In this document: positions 42,456 to 51,582 of the stretch, one piece after another | Layout of the letters: every line of letters starts with the position of its first letter | Numbering within the stretch: position 1 is the first letter of the stretch | Assembly: GCF_012952295.1 (NCBI RefSeq) | Contig: NZ_JABBCH010000001.1 | Coordinates: forward strand, 372,001 to 436,000 | DNA length: 64,000 bases | Source of the DNA: Crystallibacter degradans | Lineage (GTDB): Bacteria; Actinomycetota; Actinomycetes; Actinomycetales; Micrococcaceae | Reading direction: 5' to 3' | Position numbers and translations under genes: made by a program | The notes under the pieces: model-generated | Seen by the model: the letters and a program-made list of their open reading frames with translations, nothing else | Told to the model about the DNA's origin: nothing | Databases searched by the model: none

Positions 42456-42848
42456 TTACCGCCGTCGGGCGCTGGCGCACTGCACGCAGAACCGCGCTTC
42501 CGGCCGGACTTCGAGCCGCTCGCGCGGTATCTCGCGCCCGCAGTTCTGGCACGTGCCGTAGGTGCCGTTCTCGAGGCGGTCCTCGGCTTCCAGCAGTTCG
42601 GCGAGCGACTTCTCGGTGGCGTCGAGCAGCGCGACCTCGCGGGCACGTTCGAGCGTGAGCGTTGAACCCTCCGGGTCGTGCTCGTCGTCGGCCGGGATAT
42701 CATGCGCGGCCAGCGTCGCCTCGTGAATGTCCGCCGTCAGCCGTTCGATCTGCAGGCGGGCCTCGGCGATCTTCTCCTCCAGCAACTGCCGGTACATTCC
42801 TTTATCCGCCGTGGCTGCCGTGGACCCTACATCCAGCGCATCGCTCAT
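42456..42848 (-). CDS. TraR/DksA family zinc-finger protein
   Basis: A 130-residue protein with a long coiled-coil-forming N-terminal half (KIAEARLQIERLTADIHEATLAAHD) and a C-terminal C4 zinc finger: TYGTCQNCGREIPRERLEVRPEARFCVQC. This is the DksA/TraR layout; such proteins reach RNA polymerase through the secondary channel or act as stress regulators. The acidic tip differs from the DD of E. coli DksA, so its mode of action is open. It is monocistronic as far as can be seen. Confidence 0.9.
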   Translation of the reverse strand: MSDALDVGSTAATADKGMYRQLLEEKIAEARLQIERLTADIHEATLAAHDIPADDEHDPEGSTLTLERAREVALLDATEKSLAELLEAEDRLENGTYGTCQNCGREIPRERLEVRPEARFCVQCASARRR

Positions 42849-43060
42849 GACGCCACCATCCTCTCGGAGTTATGAGAGCATCATAGTCCTCTCCGGCGTC
42901 GTTATATCCGTCTTGCGACACCTCTGTTATGCGATCGTTCCGCAACCGTCACCCGCCTTTCCCCTTGACCGTTTCCGGCTCTGTAACGCACGCTGAGGTG
43001 AGGGCCCGGCTGCGCCGCTGGCCGGGTAAAAAATCGCTCGATGACGGGGTGCGGACTAAC

Positions 43061-44584
43061 ATGGCAGAGCGCGAGATCCAGACCGATGTCCTGGTGGTCG
43101 GCGCGGGACCGACCGGACTGATGCTGGCCAACTGGCTGGCCAAGCTGGGTGTGCCCATGCTGGTGGCCGACGGCAAATCGGAGCCGACGCGGGAGTCCCG
43201 CGCCTTAGGCCTGCAGGCCAGAAGCATGGAGATCTACGACCAACTCGGCGTGATCGAGAGGGTACTCACCGAGAGCACTGTCGCGCAGAAACTGGTCTTC
43301 GGCTATGAATCGCGCGAGCTGGGACGGGTTCCCATCGGGCGGCTGGGCCGTGGTGTGACCCCGTATCCCGGCATCACCTTCCTGGAGCAAAGCAGGAACG
43401 AACAACTCCTGGTGGACAACCTCACGGCGCTCGGCTCCGACGTGCTCTGGCAGCACCGGCTGACTGCCTTGGACGTGGACCTGTCCGAACCGCTGCCGGT
43501 GACGGCCACCTTCGCGACCAACGACGGCGGGGTGCGGGTCCGCGCGCGGTACTGTGTGGGTGCCGATGGCGGTTCCTCCACGGTGCGTTCGGCGCGCGGC
43601 ATCGCGTTCGAAGGAATCACCAACGCGCACACTTTCTACGTCTCGGATGCGACTCAGGTGCAGGGTCTGGCCAATGATGCCGTCAACATCCGGCCGGGCA
43701 CCGAGGATTTCCTGCTCGGTTTTCCCATGGGCGGCGACTCAGACGTGCGGCTGATCGGCACGGTGCGGAACTCCGACATTGGCGGTGACGAGCTGTCCGA
43801 GGACACGGTGCGCCGGCGCCTGCAGCGGATCTACTCCGTCAGTTACGGACCGTCGCGCTGGTACTCCACTTACAAGGTGCACCACCGCACCGCGGCAGTT
43901 TTCCGCGATGGCCCGGTGTTCCTGGCCGGTGACGCCGCCCATGTGCACTCCCCCGTTGGCGCCCAGGGCATGAACACCGGGTTGCAGGATGCGCACAACC
44001 TTGCCTTCAAACTCGCGGATGTATTGCAGGGCCGGGCGTCGGAAGGCTATCTCGACCGCTACGGGGCCGAACGGCGTCCCGTTGCGCGCCGGCTGATCTC
44101 GACCACGGACCGGCTATTCGGCATTATCACCTCGGCGCGCCCGGTGGCCCGGACCCTCCGCAGGCTGATCCTTCCCGTGCTCGCACCGGTGGCGACGAAC
44201 ATCCTGCCCCGGCTCAAGGGAGCTCCGCGCCTGTTCGAGTACGTGTCCCAGGTACGGATCCACTACTGGATGAGCGACGAAGCCAAGGAAGCCGCGAACG
44301 GCCGCCGGGGCAAAGTGGTCGGGCGCAGGCTGCCGTACACAGGTTCAAACTTCGAGACACTCCGCTCACTCACCTGGCAGGTCCACGCCTACGGCGGGAT
44401 TGACGACGTCGCCGTCCATCATGTCCGCTCCGCGCTGGGTCTGGACGTCCAGGTCCTGCCGCTGAACGGCAACAAGAAGCTGCATCCGGGGTACTTCTAT
44501 CTGGTCCGACCGGACGGTTTTGTCGCGGCGGAGTCCCTGCCGGTCAACGCCGTCTCTACGTTCACGGCCGCGATGGCACGGTAA
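43061..44584 (+). CDS. FAD-dependent aromatic monooxygenase (PheA/TfdB-like)
   Basis: A 507-residue flavin hydroxylase. The N-terminal FAD motif is DVLVVGAGPTGLMLANWLAKLG, the NAD(P)H/FAD DG motif is RARYCVGADGGSSTVRSARG, and the GD motif is PVFLAGDAAHVHSPVGAQGMNTGLQDAHNLAFKLADVL. A C-terminal thioredoxin-like region (about 430-507) is present, as in phenol hydroxylases. ATG 43061 is chosen, close before the FAD strand. It stands alone without ring-cleavage genes, so the substrate is unknown; polyketide-type or phenolic rings are possible. Confidence 0.9.
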   Translation: MAEREIQTDVLVVGAGPTGLMLANWLAKLGVPMLVADGKSEPTRESRALGLQARSMEIYDQLGVIERVLTESTVAQKLVFGYESRELGRVPIGRLGRGVTPYPGITFLEQSRNEQLLVDNLTALGSDVLWQHRLTALDVDLSEPLPVTATFATNDGGVRVRARYCVGADGGSSTVRSARGIAFEGITNAHTFYVSDATQVQGLANDAVNIRPGTEDFLLGFPMGGDSDVRLIGTVRNSDIGGDELSEDTVRRRLQRIYSVSYGPSRWYSTYKVHHRTAAVFRDGPVFLAGDAAHVHSPVGAQGMNTGLQDAHNLAFKLADVLQGRASEGYLDRYGAERRPVARRLISTTDRLFGIITSARPVARTLRRLILPVLAPVATNILPRLKGAPRLFEYVSQVRIHYWMSDEAKEAANGRRGKVVGRRLPYTGSNFETLRSLTWQVHAYGGIDDVAVHHVRSALGLDVQVLPLNGNKKLHPGYFYLVRPDGFVAAESLPVNAVSTFTAAMAR

Positions 44585-44612
44585 GCCCGAGGTGGCCAGT
44601 GCCGGCGGTTGC

Positions 44613-45086
44613 TCAGGCCTTGGCAGCTCGCACCGGATGCTCGCTGATGATGGAGAGCCGGTTGTAAGCATTCATGGTCAGCGTGATCCAGCTGACCGCA
44701 GAGAGCTGGTCCTCCGTGAGACATTTACGGGCAAAGGCGTAAGCCCGGTCCTGGCTCTCATGGTCCGGCAGCTCTGTCAGGGATTCGGCGAGGGCCAGGG
44801 CACCCTGCTCCTGGGCGGTGAAGAGCTGGGTATCCCGCCATGCCGGCAGGACCACGATCCGCTGAATGGTTTCCCCATTCGCCAGGGCATCCGTGACGTG
44901 CATATTCAGGCAGTAGGCACACCCGTTGATCTGGGACACGCGGATGTTGATCAGTTCGGTGACCATGCGCTCTATCCCGGCTGCATCCGCGGCCTCGCGA
45001 ACCTTGAGGCCCAGACCATTCAGCGCCCGGTAGACGGCCGGGTGCTGCTTGTCGATAAAAATCCGCTCCCGCGTCACTTGCTCCAC
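44613..45086 (-). CDS. Carboxymuconolactone decarboxylase / AhpD-like protein
   Basis: A 157-residue all-helical protein. NGCAYCLNMHVTDA gives the redox-active CxxC followed by histidine, as in AhpD alkylhydroperoxidase-like proteins, and ALAESLTELPDH and WITLTMNAYNRLSII are usual flanking helices. It likely reduces peroxides or supports thiol redox balance. GTG 45086 lies inside the end of the upstream GNAT-like gene (13-base overlap), so the two are cotranscribed. Confidence 0.9.
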   Translation of the reverse strand: MEQVTRERIFIDKQHPAVYRALNGLGLKVREAADAAGIERMVTELINIRVSQINGCAYCLNMHVTDALANGETIQRIVVLPAWRDTQLFTAQEQGALALAESLTELPDHESQDRAYAFARKCLTEDQLSAVSWITLTMNAYNRLSIISEHPVRAAKA

Positions 45087-45436
45087 CGGGCCTCCTCGGT
45101 CTCGGCCTCGCCCTGCGCGGGGACGTCCAGAACGTCGTCGTACTCGTGGTGTTTACGTACGAACGCAGCGATGTAGGGGCACAGCGGGAGGATGCGCCGG
45201 CCGCTGGCTTTCACGTCGTCGAGGGCGAAGCGTGCCAGCTTCGAGGCCAGCCCCTGGCCGGCGTACGCATCATCCACTTCTGTGTGGACGAACACGACCT
45301 GGTCCTGTCCGGGCTGCAGCCGCCGGTAGATGGTGAAGCCGATGGTGGCATCGCCGTCGTGCAATTCGTAGCGGTGGCGCTCGGGCGCGTGGACCACAGT
45401 GATTTCCCGGGCCTCGGCGGCAGTTTCGTTGGACAT
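45074..45436 (-). CDS. Short GNAT-type acetyltransferase (YjdJ-like)
   Basis: A 120-residue acetyltransferase of the small GNAT type: RYELHDGDATIGFTIYRR, then FVHTEVDDAYAGQGLASKLARFALDDVKASGRRILPLCPYIAAFVRKHHEY, which holds the acetyl-CoA loop QGLASKL and the C-P-Y/H-X-Y end of this family. Start ATG 45436 with GAGGAGAGGA. It overlaps the AhpD-like gene downstream. Substrates of such short GNAT proteins are generally unknown. Confidence 0.88.
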   Translation of the reverse strand: MSNETAAEAREITVVHAPERHRYELHDGDATIGFTIYRRLQPGQDQVVFVHTEVDDAYAGQGLASKLARFALDDVKASGRRILPLCPYIAAFVRKHHEYDDVLDVPAQGEAETEEARWSK

Positions 45437-45500
45437 GGTGTTCCTCTCCTCGATGGGTAAGTCGGTGCGCCCGGCCCGGAGGACGGGGCAGGCGTTGCTG

Positions 45501-46505
45501 TTAGCGGCGCGGGCGGATGCGCGCATTGGGCAGCGTCGGGGCAGGCAGCGGAGCCAAGGTGTTGCCCACCACCGTGCCGAACTGGTTGGCTGTCGCGGCT
45601 GCGGCCGGGTGCGGTTCGGCACCGATCTCGTCCTGCCAGTTGGCGCGGAATTCAACGACCTCGTCGTGGTCACGCCCGACGAAGTTCCACCACATGACGA
45701 TCGCTTCGCCCATCGGCTCGCCGCCGATCAGCAGCAACCGGACGGGTTGGTCCGACTCCGAGGTCAGCTCGATTTCCCGATGTCCCGCGGGCAGGTAGGC
45801 CAGCTGGCCGGCGTTGGCCGTGGCACCGTTGAAGCGGACGGCGCCGCTGTCCGCCAGGACGCCGTATTCGAAGGCCTCCTCGACGTCGAAAACGGCGCTC
45901 TGCCCCGGTTTCAGCAGGAGTTCCGCGCCGAGCAGCGGCGAGTGGAGTGCCACCGGGGATACGCTGCCGGCCAGCGAGCCCATAAAGACGCGCAGTTCGT
46001 AGGCATCGGTGATGACCGGCTCCGGCGCGTAGTGGTCGAACCCGGGATCGGCGAAACGGACATGATCCGGCAGCGCCACCCACAGCTGGGCACCGTGCAG
46101 GACCGTTGTTTCGGCGGTGGAAACCTCGGAGTGGCAGATACCGCGGCCCGCCGTCATCAGGTTCAGTTCGCCGGGGCGGACAAACGCGTGGAACCCGGCG
46201 CTGTCGCGGTGTTCAATCTCGCCGGTGAAGAGCCAGCTCACCGTTTGCAGGCCGGTGTGCGGGTGCGGCGGAACCCGCATCCCGCCGGTTTCGGACACCT
46301 CGTCCGGGCCGTAGTGGTCCACAAAGCACCAAGCGCCGATCAGGGAGCGCTGCCGCTGCGGTAAAGTGCGCCGGACGTTCATGGCCCGCGGGCCGCCGAG
46401 CGGGACCTCGCGCGGCTCCAGCAGCTCCACGCGCGATTGGGCTAAGCCCACTTCCGCTTCGTTCCCGCAGAGCATTTCCTGCGGATGCGGCTCAAGGTTA
46501 CTCAT
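45501..46505 (-). CDS. Pirin family protein
   Basis: A 334-residue bicupin. The metal-binding part reads GMRVPPHPHTGLQTVSWLFTGEIEHRDSAGF and later GRGICHSEVST, giving the three histidines and one glutamate of pirins. Known pirins act as quercetin 2,3-dioxygenases or as redox regulators. ATG 46505 follows AGGAAAGGG. An inverted repeat TACATG-N6-CATGTA lies 28 bases upstream (46533-46550), suggesting a dedicated repressor. It precedes the GNAT/AhpD pair by 64 bases and may be cotranscribed with it in an oxidative-stress unit. Confidence 0.92.
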   Translation of the reverse strand: MSNLEPHPQEMLCGNEAEVGLAQSRVELLEPREVPLGGPRAMNVRRTLPQRQRSLIGAWCFVDHYGPDEVSETGGMRVPPHPHTGLQTVSWLFTGEIEHRDSAGFHAFVRPGELNLMTAGRGICHSEVSTAETTVLHGAQLWVALPDHVRFADPGFDHYAPEPVITDAYELRVFMGSLAGSVSPVALHSPLLGAELLLKPGQSAVFDVEEAFEYGVLADSGAVRFNGATANAGQLAYLPAGHREIELTSESDQPVRLLLIGGEPMGEAIVMWWNFVGRDHDEVVEFRANWQDEIGAEPHPAAAATANQFGTVVGNTLAPLPAPTLPNARIRPRR

Positions 46506-46532
46506 TGCCCAACGCCCTTTCCTGCCAAGGCT

Positions 46533-46550
46533 TACATGCAAACACATGTA
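46533..46550. promoter_or_regulatory. Inverted repeat upstream of the pirin gene
   Basis: TACATG (46533-46538) and CATGTA (46545-46550) flank CAAACA. It lies in the 76-base AT-richer gap between the universal stress protein stop and the pirin start. This looks like an operator for a MarR- or TetR-type regulator not present nearby. Confidence 0.5.
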
Positions 46551-46581
46551 TAGCCTACACGCTACGCACATCGGAGTATGG

Positions 46582-47613
46582 CTAACGCTGTTCCTGCTGC
46601 TGTCTCGACCTAGGGACAACCATCATGGGCGAAGCGCCGTGCTGCAGGACGGCCTGGCTGACGGATCCCAGCAGCAGCCCGGGAAAGCCGCCGTGTCCGC
46701 GGGTTCCGAGCACCAGCAGATCCGCGGTCTGCGTGACCTCGACCAGGATCTCGGCCGGCTTGGCAATGTAGAACTGCCAGCTGGCCTTGACATCGGGATA
46801 CCGCGAGCGGACCTCCGCCAGGACCGTGTCCAGGTCATGGGCGACTTCCTGCCGAAACCGGCTGGCGCCTTCGGCATGGTCCAGCCAGACCGAGTCCCGG
46901 TAGTAGGGAGCGCGGGTGGAAACCAGGGTCAGCGGCCTGGCATGGAACTGCGCCGCCTCCGCTGCAGCCCAGAGGGCCGGATTCTTCGATCCGAGGGCGT
47001 CCATGGCCATGACAATCTGGCCTGCATAGCTCCAGGACCGGCTCTCGTCGTCGGGGTGCACGCCCTCGGCGCTCATGCCATCCGGGGCCGAAACCAGCCA
47101 AGGAACCGGTGCCGTCGCCGTCCTGCGGGCAGGCACTTCGGCGTGCTCCGCCTCAGTGCCCCTGGCGTTCCGGCCGGCGTTCCGGGCCGGAGCGGCCGCT
47201 TCGGGAATCACCACAGTGGGGCCCTTCGAGTGTGCCGCCAAGCCGGAGGACACACTGCCCATCAGCCGGCCGGCGAACCCGCCGCTGCCCCGCTTGCCGA
47301 CCACCGCCAGCGCGGCGGATTTCGAGAGATCTACGAGCACGCCACCGGGATTCCCCGCGACTACACGGGACTCAACCGTCACACCGTGGCTCCTGGCACG
47401 CTCGAGGGCGTCCTGCAGCATGGACTCGCCCCGGCGGATCTCAAGTTCGACGTATTTGCCCTCCACCATAGGATCGGCGATGTTCTGGGCCGGCGAGAAC
47501 GCAGTCACCAGCCGCAGCGGCCAGCCGCGGAGCCGGGCCTCGTCGATGGCCCAGTCCAACGCGCGGCTGCTGGCCGGCGATCCGTCATAGCCCACAAGTA
47601 CAACGTCTTCCAT
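46582..47613 (-). CDS. Universal stress protein, tandem UspA domains
   Basis: A 343-residue protein with two UspA domains. Domain 1 opens VVLVGYDGSPASSRALDWAIDEARL and ends LAVVGKRGSGGFAGRLMGSVSSGLAAHSKGPTVVIP; domain 2 ends LLVLGTRGHGGFPGLLLGSVSQAVLQHGASPMMVVP. The G-X2-G-X9-G-S ATP-binding loops are intact in both, unlike in the USP of the putrescine operon, whose loops deviate more. An Ala/Arg-rich insert separates the domains. Start ATG 47613. It is likely a general stress or dormancy protein. Confidence 0.93.
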   Translation of the reverse strand: MEDVVLVGYDGSPASSRALDWAIDEARLRGWPLRLVTAFSPAQNIADPMVEGKYVELEIRRGESMLQDALERARSHGVTVESRVVAGNPGGVLVDLSKSAALAVVGKRGSGGFAGRLMGSVSSGLAAHSKGPTVVIPEAAAPARNAGRNARGTEAEHAEVPARRTATAPVPWLVSAPDGMSAEGVHPDDESRSWSYAGQIVMAMDALGSKNPALWAAAEAAQFHARPLTLVSTRAPYYRDSVWLDHAEGASRFRQEVAHDLDTVLAEVRSRYPDVKASWQFYIAKPAEILVEVTQTADLLVLGTRGHGGFPGLLLGSVSQAVLQHGASPMMVVPRSRQQQEQR

Positions 47614-47671
47614 GACTCAACCCTAGGCGTCCTCACGCTGGCTGAGTAGAGGGCAGGCGGCAGGAGACGCG

Positions 47672-49063
47672 CTAGTGGCCGGCGATCTCCATGCCGTTCC
47701 AGCCGGTTCCCACCGTGACCCGGCCAGCCCAGCGGGAGTCATTCGCCTGGTAGTAATACAGGACGCCGGCAGCGGAGCGGGCCAGCAGCCCCTGGGTTCC
47801 CGCCCCGTTGTAGCCGCGGATCGAGGTCAGCGCGGTCATCGAGTTCCACCCGCTGTTGCCGATGATCCTGCGGCTCTCCGAAACAAACTTCCCGTTGCCG
47901 TTGGTGCGGTAAACCTTCAGCTGGCCGGCCGGCGGGCGGGCGACGATGTCGGTGTTTCCGTCCCTGTCCCAGTCAAGCTGGTTGATCGTCAGGGATTTCC
48001 AGCCGGTGTCCACCTGGGTCCGCGCGGAGAGCTTGCCGCCGGAGAGGTTAGGGTAGTGGTACAGGATGCCCGACCCGCTCTTGGCGACTACGGAGGGGTA
48101 GCGGTCCGTTTTCTTCCATTTACCCACCGTGACCTCGTAGCCGGCCCAGCCGCTGGCGCCGATGGTGATGGCACTGGCGAAACCGCCGCCGGGCTTGCCC
48201 GGGTAGACGCTGAGCTTGCCGCTCTCCCACTGGGCCACGATGTCCATCGTCTTATCGGCGTTCCAGTCCGCGACGTGGACTTCCTTCGCGTTACCAAAGC
48301 CGGAGCTGATCTTCCACGCGGATGAATTCGCGTTGTTCTTACCGGTCCCGTAGTTCCACAGCACGCCCGCCTGGTCCACGGCCACGATGTCCCCTGGGGA
48401 CTGGATGGACGGACCCGCAGGAGCAGAAACAGCGGCCGGAGCCGGGGCCGGAGCGGGCGAGGGCGCCGTGGAGCCGAAGAACGCCGATGCTGTGTTGTAC
48501 TGGCCGGCCGGAGGCGTGCGGAATTTGAAGAAGTTCACCGTGCCGTACATCTTCACGCGCCCGTTCGCGTCCTTCTTGATGGAAATGCCGACGCCGATCG
48601 TGTCGTACGCCGGGTCGCTCATGATCCGGTTATGGCCGGGCGAGCCGATCCACTGGTCCACCAGCCCCTGGCCCCTGGTATCCGTCCGGTAGGCGATGAT
48701 TTCGCCGGCATTGGACCAGCGGTCGGCAACACGCGGATCTTGGGTGTAGCCGGGGTTGTGCTTGAAGTCGCCGGTGCTGGCCATCTTGTCCGACCAGTCC
48801 TCGGACAGCTCGGATACGGTGGCGTTGAACTTGACCGGCTTGAGGCCCTTGCTCGCCCGGAACTTGTTGATCCCGTTGAACACGTCGATGATCTGCTGCT
48901 TGTTTGCTGTGTTGAGTCTGTCGCCCGCGGCCTGCGGAACAACGACGCCGGCACCTTGGTTCGGCTGCACAGCGGCCAGGGCGGCGGGGGCGGGTCCCAC
49001 AACGGCTGCGGCGGCCACGGAGGCACCGAGAGCGAGGGAGATTAATGCTTTAAGTTTCGACAC
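47672..49063 (-). CDS. Secreted CAP-domain protein with FG-GAP/VCBS-like repeats
   Basis: A 463-residue exported protein. Signal peptide: SKLKALISLALGASVAAAAVVGPAPAALA. Residues about 55-190 form a CAP/SCP domain (NKFRASKGLKPVKFNATVSELSEDWSDKMA, GEIIAYR, QWIGSPGHNRIMSDPAYDTIGVGI). After an Ala/Pro linker, about 220-463 carry repeats with Asp-rich turns (DIVAVDQAGVLWNYG, DWNADKTMDIVAQW, DWDRDGNTDIVARP), as in FG-GAP beta-propellers. Start GTG 49063 has AGGAAA upstream. The hairpin at 49099-49141 is only 35 bases ahead of the start. It probably works at the cell wall next to the L,D-transpeptidase-like protein. Confidence 0.88.
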   Translation of the reverse strand: MSKLKALISLALGASVAAAAVVGPAPAALAAVQPNQGAGVVVPQAAGDRLNTANKQQIIDVFNGINKFRASKGLKPVKFNATVSELSEDWSDKMASTGDFKHNPGYTQDPRVADRWSNAGEIIAYRTDTRGQGLVDQWIGSPGHNRIMSDPAYDTIGVGISIKKDANGRVKMYGTVNFFKFRTPPAGQYNTASAFFGSTAPSPAPAPAPAAVSAPAGPSIQSPGDIVAVDQAGVLWNYGTGKNNANSSAWKISSGFGNAKEVHVADWNADKTMDIVAQWESGKLSVYPGKPGGGFASAITIGASGWAGYEVTVGKWKKTDRYPSVVAKSGSGILYHYPNLSGGKLSARTQVDTGWKSLTINQLDWDRDGNTDIVARPPAGQLKVYRTNGNGKFVSESRRIIGNSGWNSMTALTSIRGYNGAGTQGLLARSAAGVLYYYQANDSRWAGRVTVGTGWNGMEIAGH

Positions 49064-49098
49064 TGTCTTTTTTCCTGTTTTTCCTTGGGGAGGGTCAC

Positions 49099-49141
49099 AA
49101 CGACGGCGGCGTTCCACCTCAGGTGGGGCGCCGCCGTCGTT
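49099..49141. terminator. Perfect AACGACGGCGG hairpin
   Basis: AACGACGGCGGCG (49099-49111) pairs with CGCCGCCGTCGTT (49129-49141); inner CCACCT/AGGTGG also pairs. It can end the L,D-transpeptidase gene (stop at 49243), but also lies in the leader of the CAP gene, 35 bases before its start. Confidence 0.85.
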
Positions 49142-49242
49142 AGCTCACAAAACCATAACGAACGCGCACACAATGGCCCAAAGACCCTTGTCAGCACCCG
49201 TCATCTGCTCATAGCCGGGCCGGCGGGAAACTGCTTGCGGAG

Positions 49243-51582
49243 CTATTTGAAGATGTCTGCCCGGACTCCCATCACAATCCGGTCGCCCTTATCCGCGGTC
49301 TTCAGGTACCTGGTCACGTTGGACAGATCCAGCGCGATGCAACCGTAAGTGGGAACCGCATTCGCGTGCAGGAAGATGGCGAAACCCGCGCCCTGCTTGA
49401 TCTTCTGTCCGGGCCCGCGGTTGTAGTCGATCACCGCGCCCTGGCGGTAGTCGCCGGTGGGGGCGCGCATGATCTGCCACATCTGCTCGTCCGGCCAGCG
49501 GTTAAAGGAGGACTCGAAGTACTTGTTGTACCCGCTGCCTGGTGTGCCCGACCACTGCGACCGGGGATTCAGCTTCCGGTAGTTGAGCCCGGTGCCCGGG
49601 TTCCCTTCGCCGAAGGCATCGGTGACGGTGAAGCTGCCCTGCGGCGACCAGCGGTACATCGTGTGCCCCGATGCGACGCCGGGTTTCTTGAAGCCTTTGA
49701 GCCCCACCGTAGCCCTGGACGTTTTCCATTCCTGCTTGTAGACGGATCCGATCCGCACGCAGTTGATGAAGCTGGCCTTGTACGTGCCGTATTTCTCCGA
49801 GATGGTGAACGAGACCCGGTTGGCCCAGCCGTGGTAGTAGCGGGTCTTGTGCGCGCCGATGGCCCAGCACTCGTTCTTCGGCAGGTAGCTGGCGCCGGCC
49901 TTCGCGGCGATCAGCGAGCCGCCCTGGAAGACCTGCGTGGTTTTGCCGCTGCGCGTCACCGCGTCCTGCAGTGGGTAGCCAAGCGTCCCGTTCTGGCTGC
50001 TGCGGGCCTTCCAGCTGTGGTTGATCTGGGCGGTCAGCGTCCGGGCTCCCGTGGCCGGCGAGTAGGCGATCTGCCCCTTCTGGAACACCTGCACGCAGCC
50101 TTTGGACTTGAGCCCGCACTTCATGTCCCCGGTGGGGTAGCCGAGGATCCCGCGCTCGTATTTGGCCGCCGTGAATTTCTTACCGACGGCGTGGGTCAGT
50201 TCCACGGTCCGGGCACCGGTCTTGGCGGTCCAGTAAATGGCAATGCGCCGCTTGCTTGAGAGCGAGGGCTTGTAGGTGCGCACGCAACCGTCGCCGGGCA
50301 GGCGGCAGTTGTAGTCGTTGACCGCCGTGTACTTCAGCTGCTTGGCCCGGGCATCCAGGGCCTTCCGGCCGGCAGTCACGTGCGGCGGCGTGTGGACGAT
50401 ATTGCCCTTCTGGAAGCTCTGCGTTGCCACCAGGGTCTTCGAATTCACGCTCATATCCGACGTCGGGTAGCCGTATTTGCCCTTCTCGTAGCCGGACGCC
50501 CTGTAGGCTTTTCCGACGGCGTGGGTCAGCTCCACGGTCCGCGCACCTGTGGCCTGGGTCCAGTAGATCGCGATCCGCTTGCTGCTGCCGGCAGGCTTGT
50601 ACGTGCGCACGCAACCGTAGCCGCGCAGCTCGCAGGCGTAGCCGTTGACCGTGGTGAGCCTCAGTTGCGACGCCCGGTCCGCCAGCGCCTTCCGGCCCGC
50701 GGCGTAGTGGGCGGACGTGTCTACGATCTTGCCGTGCTCGAAGGACTGCACCGAAACCTTGGTGTTCGGCACGCCGGACATGTCCGACGTCGGGTAGCCG
50801 TACTTGCCCTCTTCCCACCCGGCTTTGCGGTAGGCCTTGCCGACGTAGTGCAGCAGGTCCACGCTGTGCGCCCCTGTTTGCGGGCTCCAGTAAATGGCAA
50901 TTCGCTCCGTGGAACGTTCGGCCGACGTGTAGGTCTGCACGCAGCCCTCGCCGACCAGGGTGCAATTTAGATCGTTGTGCGGCACGAGTTTCAGCTCATC
51001 GGCCTTCGCGGCGATAGCCTCCTCCGCCCTCGCTTCGGCCTCGGCTGCCTCCTCGGCTGGCGGTTGGGGTTCGATTGCTTCCTCCGTAGAGTCCATCTGG
51101 TCTGTTTCGCCGGGATCGGGAGTCGACTGCCCATCCGGCAACTGTGTTTCTTCCGGCGTGGAAGTTTCCGCTGGCGTAGACGGCTCGACCGGGACCGCGG
51201 TTTCCGTTGGCACCGCAGTTTCGGCAGGCGCAGTGGATCCCGCGGGCGCTTCGGTCCCGCCCGTCGGCGTCTCCGTTGGCGTTTCAGTCCCGCCCGTCGT
51301 CCGTGCATCCGTCGTTCCAGGAGCGGGATCAGCCGAGCCATCGGATGGCATCCCGGAAGAAGCTCCATCCGGTTCCGATACTGACGACGACGCCGTCGAC
51401 GGCGCAGCAGCGTCCGTTGCCCTCACTTCACGGGCCGGCGGCTGCGTCGCGGACGCAACGGACACTTCCGGCAGGTCCGCGGCCTGCGCCGGCAAGCCGG
51501 AAGCCAGCAGCGCCAATGATGCAAGTGCTGCTATGGCAACTCGTCCCGTCAGACGTGGCCGGAAATGACTGAAACCCTTAAT
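49243..51582 (-). CDS. Exported LGFP-repeat protein with L,D-transpeptidase-like domain
   Basis: About 779 residues if read from ATT 51582. The signal peptide then reads KGFSHFRPRLTGRVAIAALA, then SLALLASGLPAQA; the first conventional start (TTG 51516) would cut off its charged end. Next comes a long Thr/Pro/Glu-rich disordered wall-spanning region (about 50-195). LGFP-type repeats follow, each with a GKYGYPTSDM or GYPTGDM core. The last 200 residues are YkuD-like: WRxxxR-type strands and FLHANAVPTYGCIALDLSNV, with the catalytic cysteine 32 residues from the end. It may crosslink or anchor the cell wall; LGFP repeats are known in mycolyl/peptidoglycan-bound proteins. Confidence 0.85.
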   Translation of the reverse strand: MKGFSHFRPRLTGRVAIAALASLALLASGLPAQAADLPEVSVASATQPPAREVRATDAAAPSTASSSVSEPDGASSGMPSDGSADPAPGTTDARTTGGTETPTETPTGGTEAPAGSTAPAETAVPTETAVPVEPSTPAETSTPEETQLPDGQSTPDPGETDQMDSTEEAIEPQPPAEEAAEAEARAEEAIAAKADELKLVPHNDLNCTLVGEGCVQTYTSAERSTERIAIYWSPQTGAHSVDLLHYVGKAYRKAGWEEGKYGYPTSDMSGVPNTKVSVQSFEHGKIVDTSAHYAAGRKALADRASQLRLTTVNGYACELRGYGCVRTYKPAGSSKRIAIYWTQATGARTVELTHAVGKAYRASGYEKGKYGYPTSDMSVNSKTLVATQSFQKGNIVHTPPHVTAGRKALDARAKQLKYTAVNDYNCRLPGDGCVRTYKPSLSSKRRIAIYWTAKTGARTVELTHAVGKKFTAAKYERGILGYPTGDMKCGLKSKGCVQVFQKGQIAYSPATGARTLTAQINHSWKARSSQNGTLGYPLQDAVTRSGKTTQVFQGGSLIAAKAGASYLPKNECWAIGAHKTRYYHGWANRVSFTISEKYGTYKASFINCVRIGSVYKQEWKTSRATVGLKGFKKPGVASGHTMYRWSPQGSFTVTDAFGEGNPGTGLNYRKLNPRSQWSGTPGSGYNKYFESSFNRWPDEQMWQIMRAPTGDYRQGAVIDYNRGPGQKIKQGAGFAIFLHANAVPTYGCIALDLSNVTRYLKTADKGDRIVMGVRADIFK

